A stretch of 64,000 nucleotides of DNA from assembly GCF_905475465.1 (NCBI RefSeq), contig NC_062238.1, positions 848,501 through 912,500 of the forward strand, read 5' to 3'. The notes under the pieces were generated by a model. The model saw only the letters and a program-made list of their open reading frames with translations. It was not told the DNA's origin and did not search any database. Positions within the stretch are counted from its first letter, which is position 1. Each line of letters opens with the position of its first letter. Of this stretch, positions 11,331 to 21,992 are shown piece after piece. Source of the stretch: Pieris napi. Its lineage: Eukaryota > Arthropoda > Insecta > Lepidoptera > Pieridae. The translations under genes were made by a program, and so were the position numbers.

Positions 11331-12160
11331 CACATATATTTAGGCACTTCTATATCGAGGTATCACTGTATCTGTACCATACATAATTCCACAACGTCAC
11401 CGACACGGATCACTTAATGATCTAATATGGCGCCTATTCAGGCGTTGCAAATAAAGATGGAGAATCCAATGAGTTCAAACGGCAATTCGTTCGAGCATAA
11501 CTATCAGCAATTATTACCGACAATTCGCAGTAAAACCAGGAAAATTGTTCCCCAAAATTTGGTAAAATAAATTCCGAAATACTGCAATTAAAATTTAAAT
11601 AAACGGAGGTATACAAGCCTGTCAGTCAAGCATATGACCCCTTCACTTAAAAGCCCTCTGCAGTCAAAAACAGATCTCCTGTAGTATAGGAGGCACACAA
11701 AATTTACTACTAGTCTGTGGTACAAAGGAAACCATAGCCTATGGCTTCTTTTCACAGAGTATAAACAGATAAATATTATATATACCTATAGTTTTGGAAC
11801 TATATTGATACGTTAAATATTTCTATTTTTTATTAACATTGCGATGAATAATTTCTTATGCCCGCAGTCTCACGTAGGGATTTCAAGATTCTATTAAAAG
11901 GCAAACCCAGCTCGATAACGCAATATTAAATTAAATATGTCTAGAAATCTAGACTGGTGAAAGTACTAGATAGTGAATAGATAAGGACCCTTATCTTGTA
12001 AGTGTAAGGTCTACAATCTAATGGTTAACTCAACTTAGATAATTACAGGCTGCATAGCAACTAGAGAACGGGTATTCAGGTTTTGCACGATACTGTTAGT
12101 AAAGCTTTTGGCCGTACCTAGGCGAGCTTAACCAAATCCGCGTCTTGTGTGGAAAGCTTG

Positions 12161-12372
12161 TTTGAAGTGAAAATTTTTTAGGCGCTTGAGGGTAAATTTT
12201 TTACGGAACGTCACGACGATATGCAGCGTTTTTGTCGAAGAAAAGGGAGAGAGTGAGAAGGGTGAAATACCTACCTTATAGAAATTCTATTTTTAAAATT
12301 AAAATTTCGTAAAGAGAATTTATGAAATATAAGTATTTTATATTTTATACGAAATAATTTATTGAAATCTTT
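12161..12372 (+). mobile_element. Truncated copy of the gaagtgaaactt MITE
   Basis: It starts tttgaagtgaaaattttttaggcgcttgagg and shares atatgcagcgtttttgtcga, agaaaagggagagagtgaga, tatagaaattctatttt and tttcgtaaagagaatttatg with copies at 34201, 38798 and 39191. The right part and right terminus are missing. Confidence 0.65.
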
Positions 12373-12469
12373 TGAAAAAAGGTTAATGCACTTCCTACTA
12401 ACGAAGGTTATATATCCTAGAAGCAGTAATGATTGTAAAAAAATCCTTGTAAAATTATTTAAAACATTG

Positions 12470-12790
12470 AATGATTGCCTGTATCTACCGAGGGATTCAA
12501 CACGGCTGTGGGTACAGGTTGCACCACGTCGTATTTAAAAAATTGTTACGCCAAGGCTGTCAAACTATTTAATAACCTTCCCAGAAGTTATAGATTACTG
12601 CAATGTAATGCTTTCGTGGGGAAGGCGATTAAATTTTTAAGACAAGGTGGCTTAGCGTGGGAGAGTATTTAGATCATAAGTTTTGACAACAATTATAATT
12701 AACTGTTATGACATCATGATAATTAATATGACATTTGCATGCCTCTTCTATGGCTGACTGTGAATTTTTTTTTATAACTTAATAAACAAT
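12470..12790 (+). mobile_element. LINE C-terminal fragment (Jockey/CR1-like)
   Basis: A 65-residue frame from 12475 contains YAKAVKLFNNLPRSYRLL then AFVGKAIKFL, ending at TAG 12672. The KLFN.LP...FK..IK.FL pattern is the usual C-terminus of Jockey/CR1-like reverse transcriptase proteins. The following AT-rich stretch to about 12790 is its probable 3' untranslated end. The upstream RT domain is absent. Confidence 0.6.
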
Positions 12791-13351
12791 TTATTTATGT
12801 CGTCTTTTTGTAGAGTCCAAACCCAAAATACCAGAGTGCGGTCCAGTAAAAAACTCTTCTTACTTCTCACATAACATCTCAATGAAATCAATACCTAGTA
12901 ATGCGTAGTGGGTACCTAAGCAATAATGAATACATAATATGTGTAAACTGGTTCTAACTGGAACAATATGCTTAGTATCAGTTTCAGAGCTTTCACAGAA
13001 ATTCGATATTCGACTGCTCGCGTGATTGTACACTTGGGGAATGATTGTTTACTGTTGCCAGTATCTTATTGTTGGTGAATTATTGCTGATAAGGTATTTA
13101 TTTAGAAAGAAATAGAGATACATTGTACATACAAAACAGTTGTGTTAAGTGTTAAGTTGAATAGCACTTGATTTAAATCGATTTTAAATACATTAAGAAT
13201 TGATGATACTCCAAAATAACTTTTTGACTACCGAGTACATACATCCAGTCACATATCGATCATCGACAATTATTTATATAACATATGTAGAGAAAATGTA
13301 CCTAAATTGTGGGTATCATCCAAAAATTGAATAAAAACAAAATATTTTTTT

Positions 13352-13580
13352 TATACAACAACGCAAACGGAAGCTCACATTGCCAGAAGTCTCGCAAGGG
13401 CGTTGTCGGCCTTTTAAGAATCAGTACGCTCTTTTCTTGAAGGATCCTAAGTCGAATTGGTTCGGAAATACTTCAATGGGCAGCTGAGAGTGTCCATGGA
13501 CGGCGGTATCACTTACCATCAGGTAAGTAGATAGCCTCCTACCCGTTTGCCCCCTGTTCTATAAAAAATAATAAAAAAAA
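13352..13580. mobile_element. Two opposed fragments of LINE tail family B
   Basis: Positions 13352-13490 read on the minus strand (gccgacaacgcccttgcgag, aattcgacttaggatccttc), and 13499-13580 read on the plus strand (atggacggcggtatcactta, ccatcagg, gcctcctacccgtttgcccc, then A-rich tail). Each is a different half of the same tail, joined head to head. This implies rearrangement or an inverted 5' end made during insertion (twin priming). Confidence 0.6.
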
Positions 13581-14049
13581 CTAGGGGGCATGGACAGCAT
13601 ACCAACGTTTTAAGATATGCGTTCTTTGTAATCAACACAGGATACCATTACTATGCCTAATACGATGCCTTTTCCGAATGATGGCATTAAAACCTATTTG
13701 ATAAAATAATAAATGTTGCCACCTGTCAGCCGATTATTTCGTCCGGAATCGAAGGTTGAAACGTTGAATTAGCCAAGCGTTAACTTTGTGACTCACAGTG
13801 GTAAACGATAAAAGCCTCAAATTAGGCGTCCGTAAAGGTAGTTATTAATCTACAGTATGCACCCTCTGCCTAAATTAACTTTTTATAGCGTTTGAATCTC
13901 AATAGCGGCCAAATTACAATCGAGCAATTACTTACATCAGATTGTAAAATAATTACTCTTGTTTATATGCAAATTTGTTGGAATCATATTTTGCATTTTT
14001 CCACTTAATGAAGGTTTTTTTTATCTTCTATTAATAGTCTATATAGGAG

Positions 14050-14297
14050 CAGTGTTGGCCTAGTGGCTTTAGCGTGCGACTCTCACTCCTAAGTCGTAGG
14101 TTCGATCTGCTGGTCACCAAAGGACTTTATATTTGCGCATTTAACATACGAAAGGTGAAGGAAAACATCGTAAGGATTGGCTTGCCTTAGATAAAAAGTC
14201 GTGTGTCACAGGAGGCTGATCCCTAATGATTATGAAACAGATACAGAAATCTGGGTGGGCCTCAGATTTCCTAAAAAAAGGTTTTAGCGCCACTGAT
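14050..14297 (+). mobile_element. tRNA-derived SINE
   Basis: The head reads cagtgttggcctagtggctt (A-box side) and gtcgtaggttcgatctgctg (B-box side). The body has gaaggaaaacatcgtaagga, aggaggctgatc and gaaacagatacagaaatctg, ending gcgccactgat. The polymerase III boxes are recognisable but carry changes. Confidence 0.85.
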
Positions 14298-14339
14298 TAA
14301 TTTTTTATATAGTCTATGGTTTATTATAATAGTTCCATT

Positions 14340-14520
14340 TTGTAAAAACCTTGGCCATTTAAGAGTGTCACAGAGTATGGCACTTCGGAGCCCTCGATTT
14401 GTAAATGAACATTTAGAAGCATAATTTCTGACATTCATAAGTGTACATTAAGTTACCTACATAATATTTTTTGTATACTAAAGTTAATTTATAATAAATT
14501 CAAAATTTGAATTGAAATTC
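14340..14520 (+). mobile_element. Truncated, diverged copy of tail family A
   Basis: It retains ttggccatttaagagtgtca, attcataagtgtacattaag and the end ttataataaattcaaaattt. It is more diverged than the copies at 1735 and 5371. Confidence 0.45.
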
Positions 14521-15229
14521 TTTAACTATACGTCTATTGCGTCGCTCGCTGACGAATGCTGAAGAGCACTCGAAACGTCGACTTGTATAGTTAATATAGT
14601 AAATTTCCGTTTATTTATGTTATATGTATATATTCTTATGTTACCGTTGGCATTTGCTGTGACCATTACCGAAGATTCTCTAACCAAGAAGTATGTCTGA
14701 CTGGTCTCAGATGTTATTTCGTCCGAAATATTTAAACTTTTTATATCGTCATATATATACTCCTTTATAATCTGTGGATTAACGAATTAAGCAAAATACT
14801 TAAGTCTTGGGTGGTCAGTACATTGTGTAATATTTGTGAGCGCATACATGAAGTTATCTTAGCATTTTAGGCGAGGAAAGTAAGTTGTTTTATTTATAAG
14901 TACGAAAATACACGTTTTCGGAAATTTAATAGGAAAATTGTTTTTTATACTACCTATAGGTAGCCATAATGATTTTAAGTCGTTTAGTTTAGTGGTAAGT
15001 TACGTTCCGTTCCTACTACACTCTGCCAAAAAACGTTTCCATAAATAGTAGTAAATTCAAAAACACAAACAATACCATGTATTATAAAAAACCTATACAA
15101 TTACAACGCAATAACATCGAACAAAAACTCAATTAAGCAAATTTTTTCCTTTTCATCTCAACTAGCGGCCGTAAACAAAAAGAATAAGTATGACGATTCA
15201 TTTAAATAAGGTTTTATGAATGGAGCGGG

Positions 15230-15330
15230 TGTTATTTTGCGAAGTGCAACCTCGCTCGGGTCAACGACCTTTTGACAGAGCACGCAAGATGGCGCCGCGC
15301 GGGAAAACCGAACACTTACCGATGGGTAGG
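15230..15330 (+). promoter_or_regulatory. CpG-rich segment with AAGATGGCGCC motif
   Basis: Within AT-rich surroundings, gcacgcaagatggcgccgcg is followed by a 12-codon frame (MAPRGKTEHLPM) that ends at a plausible donor (atggGTAGGT). AAGATGGCGCC resembles the YY1-type motif found just downstream of transcription starts. There is no partner exon I can name, so a promoter or 5' exon is speculation. Confidence 0.2.
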
Positions 15331-16070
15331 TATATTTTAACGCTCGTGGATTTAGTATTCAGCGAGCGAATCGCAAAGTAATAACTGGCTGTTGTAATCC
15401 ACTAATCATAGACAAATTACCAGCACTTGGATGAATTTATGGCTAAGTTTGTTCCGCCCGACGAATTATTATTAAGTAGGCGTTCGTAAAGGGCTATTTT
15501 TTTGTTTAATTTAAGCACGTGAGGCCGTAATTACGCAGCTAGATATTTATTCACGAGGTGGGCCAGTAAATGGGGTCGCTGTCATTAAAATTCATTGTGT
15601 CGTGTCGGCGCCATGAGAGGATTTCAAGTTTATAGGCGATCTGAGTATGTGAATAGATTTCCATCGTCGTGTGCACATAAATCATATGGCGAATAGGCTT
15701 TTTCTTACGAATCGTGTTGTTAATTTGTAATTATTTAATATTAAGTCTTGTGTTGCTTATTTACTACAGTCCGTAAGTAAACAACATTAACTGTTAAGAT
15801 TTTTTGTATCCTACTCATAATTTTTAATTGCAGGCAATAAATTGTACCTATATAGGTATAATTAATATATTAATATAATATTTTCTATCAAAGTTCGAAA
15901 ATCTTTTTGCTTGGTTTTTTATTGTTTTGATGTTTTATTTAATTAGTGTCATTAGCATTTTATCTACGTATAAGATACGATAAAATCTAAGATAATCTTC
16001 TTTCTGAAGCCATATAAGCGACCTCGGTTATACCTACATACTATATACATATAATTAAAAAAAATAGCTG

Positions 16071-16275
16071 TTTTTTTTTATTACAGGGGGCAAACGGGCA
16101 GAAGGCTCACCTGATGTTAAGCGATACGGCCGCCCATGGACACTCACATTGCCAGAAGGCTCGCAAGTTTCCGGCCTTTTAAAAAGTGGTACGCTGTTTT
16201 CCTGAAGGACCCTAAGTCGAATTGGTTCGGAAATACTTCAGTGGGCAACTGGTTCCACATAGTTGTGGATGGCGC
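16071..16275 (-). mobile_element. LINE 3' end, tail family B
   Basis: This is the best family-B copy. The plus strand starts ttttttttattacagggggc, aaacgggcagaaggctcacc and tgatgttaagcgatac. It continues through cattgccagaaggctcgcaa and gaccctaagtcgaattggtt to gtgggcaactggttccacat. The minus-strand frame gives the WNQLP-like to FKKR-like end of a non-LTR retrotransposon. Confidence 0.7.
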
Positions 16276-16394
16276 AGCAAAAACTACCTTAAGAAATTTA
16301 CTAATTATGTGATTGCTTTATTGTGTAAAATATGTACTATTAATAGTACATAAAAATATGAAGTACTATAAACACTAATAATTAATCGGCAAGC

Positions 16395-16880
16395 CGGTTA
16401 ATTTCTGTTTTACAGCTTGTCCTTGGACATAGGCCTCCTCTAATAGCTACCACTCTTCTCGGTGTCCAGCTTTACGTAGCCACGTAGGGCCAGCGTACGT
16501 ATACGTATTTCATCTTCCCAACTTTTTAGTTGTCTTCCTCGTTTTCTTTTGTCATAGCGAGGAAGCCATTCCGTCAGTTTTGCATCCATTCTTGTCTTCA
16601 TAATGTGACCTGTCCATTTCCATTTCAGTTTACTAGAAGTAACAGCATTTTCTAGACTTTGTCATGTCTTTTATTTATTCTAGATTTACTCTATACATCT
16701 TTCGATACTATTTTGACATACTCTTAGTTTGTTTTCTTGTTTATCAGTGAGTGACCAGGTTTGACATGCGTATATCAGACACGGTTATATACAGGCATCA
16801 GACTTTTCTCTTGTAAAACATGTTCAATTGTTTTTCATTACTTCTGACAGTGACCAGTATTTTCCCCAAGTATTTGTATG
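16395..16880 (-). pseudogene. RTE-type LINE C-terminal relic
   Basis: Minus-strand translation at 16630-16510 gives KLKWKWTGHIMKTRMDAKLT, then EWLPRYDKRKRGRQLKSWED. After a frame change, TLALRGYVKLDTEKSG and RRPMSKDK follow towards 16395. This is the usual C-terminal part of RTE-like polyproteins. The stretch 16640-16880 probably continues the element but is too decayed to read. Confidence 0.7.
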
Positions 16881-17083
16881 AAACATACAATGAAAAATAT
16901 CGTCTTTGAAATCTAACAAAATTTAAAAAGGCAATTTCGATAAAACATTGAATGTCTTTGATGCAATTTTCGGGGAATGCCCGCTGGCGAGGGTTTTACG
17001 ACTTCATTACTTAGAAAATGGGGTGGCCGGCCATCGCAATAGATTTAATACCTATAAATATTCCATGAAATGGTAGTTATATA

Positions 17084-17596
17084 CAGTGTGAACTCTTTAT
17101 AACGAATTTCAAGGGTCCGACCATCGACCAAGAGAAAAAAAACCAAATTTAACCAATTACGTTAACACATAACGTTTTTCTTTTACTGGTGATCTTGACA
17201 GTTTCAAAGTTTGTTTACGACTGATAATACACGAAAGGTGACTATGGTGCGCTTAGTAACTGAGACAAAATTTCCTACAGGCAATGTAATCTAAGAATAA
17301 TGGCACACGTGTTAATGCAATTAAAAATAACAAGGCGAGAAGGTTGTTTGTGACCTCAGGTGTCTTTCTTAGAAATTTCGGCACCTCAAAAGATTAGTTT
17401 TGTAAGCTGATTCTAAAAACAATTACACTTAAGTATGTTGTTGATGTCTAAATATGAACATATTTATTCGTAAACTGCGTTATAAAGAGTGAATTAATGT
17501 ATGGGTTTTGTGTTAAACCAAACAAAACTAACTCTTCTTTATACGTTGTAGAGAGGGCGTCGTTATAACGATTACCGTTATAAAGAGTATACACTG
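17084..17596. mobile_element. pogo/Tigger-like MITE with TA target duplication
   Basis: The left end is cagtgtgaactctttataac and the inverted right end is cagtgtatactctttataac, 18 of 20 identical. Each is flanked by TA (17082-17083 and 17597-17598). CAGTGT termini with a TA duplication are characteristic of pogo/Tigger-like elements. Inner inverted words (cgttataacgattaccgtta) lie beside the right end. The 513-bp interior has no transposase remains, so it is non-autonomous. Confidence 0.8.
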
Positions 17597-18429
17597 TATA
17601 TGTATACAGGATTTGATAACGCTACTACGAAACGTTTTGTTTGTGATTCTTAGAATTCAGTCAATCTAACATGGTTTAAACGATATTATCATTTATTTCC
17701 ACATTAAAAATCGCACAACTTTTAGGACTTTTTGAAACACAGAACCGCGCGACACCTCTTCGCTAACAGTAGAGGTATTTCCAAACTGAAAGGACTTAGA
17801 GGCCTTCAATTAAAGAGCGTACCATTCCTTGAAAGGTCGGCAACACAACCGCTAGCACCCGGCGTTGCAGGTAGGGTAGATCAAAAAACTAAAATGTTGA
17901 CTATAGCTAACTGGGTGTCGGTTTTTTGTGACGGTGTGCGCGCGCATCGCAAAAATTTACTCTCATCATTTTTCCCTAACGCGCCAAAAGAAGTATAACT
18001 TCAAATAAAAAAAGATAACGCAGACAAAATCTCATTAATTAAAAATTGAGGCGGAAGTTATCAAAATAAAATTTAAATATACACTTGTTCCGTAATCTTA
18101 GCGTTCCTAGACCTATTTCCGGTGAGTAGTGCGGTCGGCACTTGAGGCTAGACAGGATATTATGCGGGTTTCACAGGAAATTGACGACTACGCTTCTATT
18201 ATTCTTGGTTCGTCTAGCTCTAATAGGTTGTTAGATTGTTTTTTTTATGACGCAAATACCACACCTGGAGGATTTAATACTAGCCCTTCCTTCATACGAG
18301 ATTTTTTTAAATTTTAGGAATATATCTGTTACTCTGGGATAAATTGAAATCGGTCCTTTACTTGAGTCTATTAATTACAAACAATGTTTACTCAAGATAC
18401 CAATACCCACAGAGCGATGCTCAAGATGC

Positions 18430-18800
18430 TAATAATAATAATAATTTATTGCAAGAATATGGTACAAAAATGTGAAGGTGGTACAATCGTAAGTCCGCAT
18501 ATTCTACCACATACAATGCACATCATATCATACGTTATTAAATTTCTATCAACTACAGTGTCTCACGCAAATAATCATTTATCGAATAATACATTTTTTC
18601 CAAAAGTAATAAATACCAAGTAAATTTTAAAAAACTCTAGTCGGAAGACATTTTAATTCATTTGGTAAATAATTGTAAACCTTGATTGCCATACAAAAGG
18701 TGTTTTTCCTAAACAGTTCCAGATTGATTTTTGGCACAGCCAATTTCTCCCAATGTCTACTTCGAAAGATGTTTATTCCCGTTGCCTAAAATATATATAT
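18430..18800 (-). mobile_element. Possible LINE 3' region
   Basis: The minus strand gives an aromatic- and basic-rich broken frame near 18790-18660 (LSKVDIGRNWLCQKSIWN-like, then LGKTPFVWQSR). A tail ends in gcaataaattattatta at 18434-18450. The pattern suits a non-LTR retrotransposon end but I cannot place the family. Confidence 0.35.
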
Positions 18801-19389
18801 GTATGTTTTTGTGCACGAATAAGGACATTTCTAAAATATACATATAGGAAAGGGATAAAATTTTGAGCTTCTTAAACGAAGGTACGCAACCAAAATCATA
18901 TTGTTACTTTGTATTAGTCTACTACTACTAAACTAGGAAATACAAAATTCCATTACACTATATTCAATGTCACAGGCCATTAAAACATGTCAATATGTAT
19001 ACATTATAAAGTTACCCCTACCGTGAACACTCCCCTTGAGCAAATCAATCATTCCGCGCCCTTGAACCCTAGAAAATTTTATTAAAACGAACCCTAGCCT
19101 AGGTTAGAGCAAAGTCAAGGTTTTCCTTTGTTTTATAATAGAAATCATAGTCAATACTACTTGCTGTTTCATTGTTTGTACACAACTTTTACGGAATGTC
19201 ACTTTGCAAATAAATGATTATTTGAATTGACAGTGTTTAGTCGAGGAATGTTTTGTTTTAAATAAAGACAGATTAAACACATTCCTGTTAAAGATATTGT
19301 AACCCTCAGTGCCTCTAGGAAATTGAATTATAGGAAGAGGATTGTTTAAATATAATAAATTTGACGAATTTAGCTAAATTCCTCCAAAA

Positions 19390-19540
19390 CCATCACTATG
19401 TGGAACCAGCTGCCCACTTAAGTATTTCTGAATCAATTCGACTTAGGGTCCTTCAAGAAAAGAGCGTACCAATTCTTCAGAGACCGGCAACGCACTTGCG
19501 AGCCTTCTGGTAATGTTAGTTTCCATGGATAATGTGAGTC
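19390..19540 (+). mobile_element. LINE 3' end, tail family B
   Basis: It contains tatgtggaaccagctgccca, attcgacttagggtccttca, agaaaagagcgtaccaattc and accggcaacgcacttgcgag. The translation keeps the W.QLP and FKKR-type blocks. It is truncated by the following family-A insertion. Confidence 0.7.
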
Positions 19541-19544
19541 AAAA

Positions 19545-19700
19545 AGTCAAATTCAAAAGTCAAAAATCATTTATTCATATAGGTAACACAATGTACACTT
19601 ATGAACGTCAAAAAAAATACATTAAATGCTTCTAATTTTACATTTACTGCCAGTTCTCAAATCAAGAAAGAGAGAGAAGAACTGGCATTATCACTTAACC
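19545..19700 (-). mobile_element. Interspersed repeat, tail family A, inserted beside a family-B tail
   Basis: The plus strand reads aaaagtcaaattcaaaagtc, attcatataggtaacacaat, gtacacttatgaacgtcaaa and atttactgccagttctcaaa, all inverted family-A landmarks. Short family-B words (ttaacctcctgcccgttttc) resume at 19696, so family A most likely inserted into the family-B tail at 19390-19540. Confidence 0.7.
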
Positions 19701-20097
19701 TCCTGCCCGTTTTCCTCATAATTAAAATTACAGATAACCGTTTTATTTATATTACATTTACCAACAATTATTAATCTTTGATAAAATGTAAATTAAAACA
19801 TTTTTACGCATTCGAAATATAACGCTATAAAACTTACCAAGTATGACAAACTTTCTTGGAGTAATCGCTATATTTTCTCAAGTGAAGTTAGGTTATTACA
19901 GCGATTCGAGCGTTGTTACAAACTTCACCCCATTCACAATTAAAGCTGATCACTTGGAAAACTTTACATCTTTACAAACATGTAATTCTTGATCGCCGAT
20001 TATATTAAATCGATTTTGCAATGAAAGCATTTTAATTGTAATGTATGTACCAAATAAAACAATAATAGACAATTATTGATTACAATTCCATGGAACC

Positions 20098-20232
20098 TAC
20101 TACGTGGACTGACGGCATCGTCAAGGAGGTTGGATCCCAGTGGATGCAGAGAGGTTAGTGCAGGGCGTACCTACTGGAGGTAAAAGAGGGAAGCCTACGT
20201 CCGGAAATGGACCAAAAAAGAAGATGATAATC
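20098..20232 (+). mobile_element. RTE-like LINE C-terminal remnant
   Basis: Translation gives TDGIVKEVGSQWMQRG before a stop, matching the DDI.KVAGS.WM..AQDR block of RTE-like elements. Further frame changes follow. Confidence 0.5.
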
Positions 20233-20591
20233 AAGGCACTACAATTATTTTAATTCCTCCGATTGTAAGATTAAGCTAGACTACTTCCAGCTAGTGGGTA
20301 CTTTACTAACTTGTTATGCTATAGATATATATAATATATATATATGCGACAGTATCCAAATTTTTAAGCTTTCTTGTAAGATACATAATGGAACGGATTA
20401 TGATTGGTGTGCACAAGACAGGGAAATAATTTAGAAGTTAGACATGTAACCTGTTGCGGCTCACAAGACAAGAGAACCAAAATCGTGACATCCTGGTAAC
20501 CATCCATACAAAGGTTATTCAGTAGATATGACATTTCAAGTTAACCGCAGTTGAAGAAGGGTACTGGGCTTGTAGTCTTTTATATAGATTA

Positions 20592-21051
20592 CTAGTTGGC
20601 CCGCGAACTTCGTTTGTCCTTAATTCCTAGCCTACCTTTTTAGTACATACCAACATGGAACATTTTGCTATGCTACCCCAGAGACTGTACGGTTTTTCGG
20701 AATTGAAACTTTTTAGGCTTTTCTGTGATTTTTCTCTGTATAAACCTCAGAGTTCAAGTTATAACTTCTTAACTAACAAATAAAAAGTAGGTATTGATCG
20801 TAGAGGGTAGATGAAAATTAAGGGTTGTATGTATTTCTATATGCTGTATCATAAAAAAATAAAAACAAAAAATTTGACTAAAAATTATAAAAAAATTGGG
20901 GTGGACACCCCTTATCACTAAGGGGTTTGCAAGATAGATAGTAGCCGATTCTCAGACTTACTTACTGAATATGCATAAAAAGTCATAACAATCGGCCGTT
21001 TCGGAGGAGTATGGGAACGAACATTGTGACACAAGAATTTTATATATTAGA
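20592..21051 (-). mobile_element. Helitron-like non-autonomous element
   Basis: On the minus strand it begins TCTAATATATAAAATTCTTG and ends aagttcgcgggccaactagt: a 5' TC, a GC-rich block before the end, and 3' CTAGT. The internal words acaatgttcgttcccatact and cctccgaaacggcc match the plus-strand relative at 32283-32617. There are no terminal inverted repeats. Confidence 0.6.
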
Positions 21052-21743
21052 AGATTTAAAATGTCTAAACGTGAATTTCAAATGTGATCTAAATATTTTA
21101 ATTAACGTAGGTACATGGTTGCACACACCTGTCCTAAAATATTGTCTTGAGTGAAATTTATTTAAAATCAACATTTATAAGAGCCGCCCTCCTCCTATAG
21201 CGAAAACAGTGGGCTTAGTGGGTATGGGGTCATTGCAGTTTACGACCTTGACCCCCATATCTCCATTTGCCTAATCGGGTTTCCCAGGTAAAAAAAGGGT
21301 AGGAGAGAAACAACTGAAACCGGCGAATAAACGATACAAGCCGGATATACATAATTTTGATTTACATAGAGTTGAGTGATATATGTTATGTACAACTAAG
21401 GTTAAAAGGCTTAAATAAATAAATATTAATTAATTATTAAAAGTATTCGTAATGATATAATTTCGCGTGAAACAAATATTGGTAATGAGAAAGTGACGTA
21501 TCCATGACGCATGCGCGAAGCGTACTACTCGCACATTGAGGCCCCAGTTTTACGACTGTTCCTAATTTATTTTTAGATCCGCCTATATTTATAAATCTTA
21601 CACGAATTTGTTTACGAAATATCGCAAAATATTTTTAAACGTACTAAAAATGTAAACCGTTTCTGTTCTAAGAAATTTATACTTATTATTGTTACGCTTT
21701 CTTTACAAACCAATTGACATATATCTAATTAAAAAATATAAAC

Positions 21744-21992
21744 CAGTGTTGGCCTAGTGGCTTCAGCGTGCGACTCCCATCTCTGAGGTCGTAGGTTCGA
21801 TCTCTGGCTGTGCACCAATGGACTTTCTATCTGCACATTCAACATTCGCTCGAAGGGTGAAGGAAAACTTCTTGAGGAAACCGAATTCAAGAAGTCGACG
21901 GCATGTGTCAGGCACAGGCTGATCATTTACTTACGTTTTAGATTGACAAATGATAAAGAAATCTGAGGCCCAAATAGATTGTAGCGCCACTG
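21744..21992 (+). mobile_element. tRNA-derived SINE
   Basis: It has cagtgttggcctagtggctt, aggtcgtaggttcgatctct and tgcaccaatggactttctat, then gaagtcgacggcatgtgtca, and ends tagcgccactg. A and B boxes are both nearly intact in position, so this is one of the better preserved copies. Confidence 0.9.
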
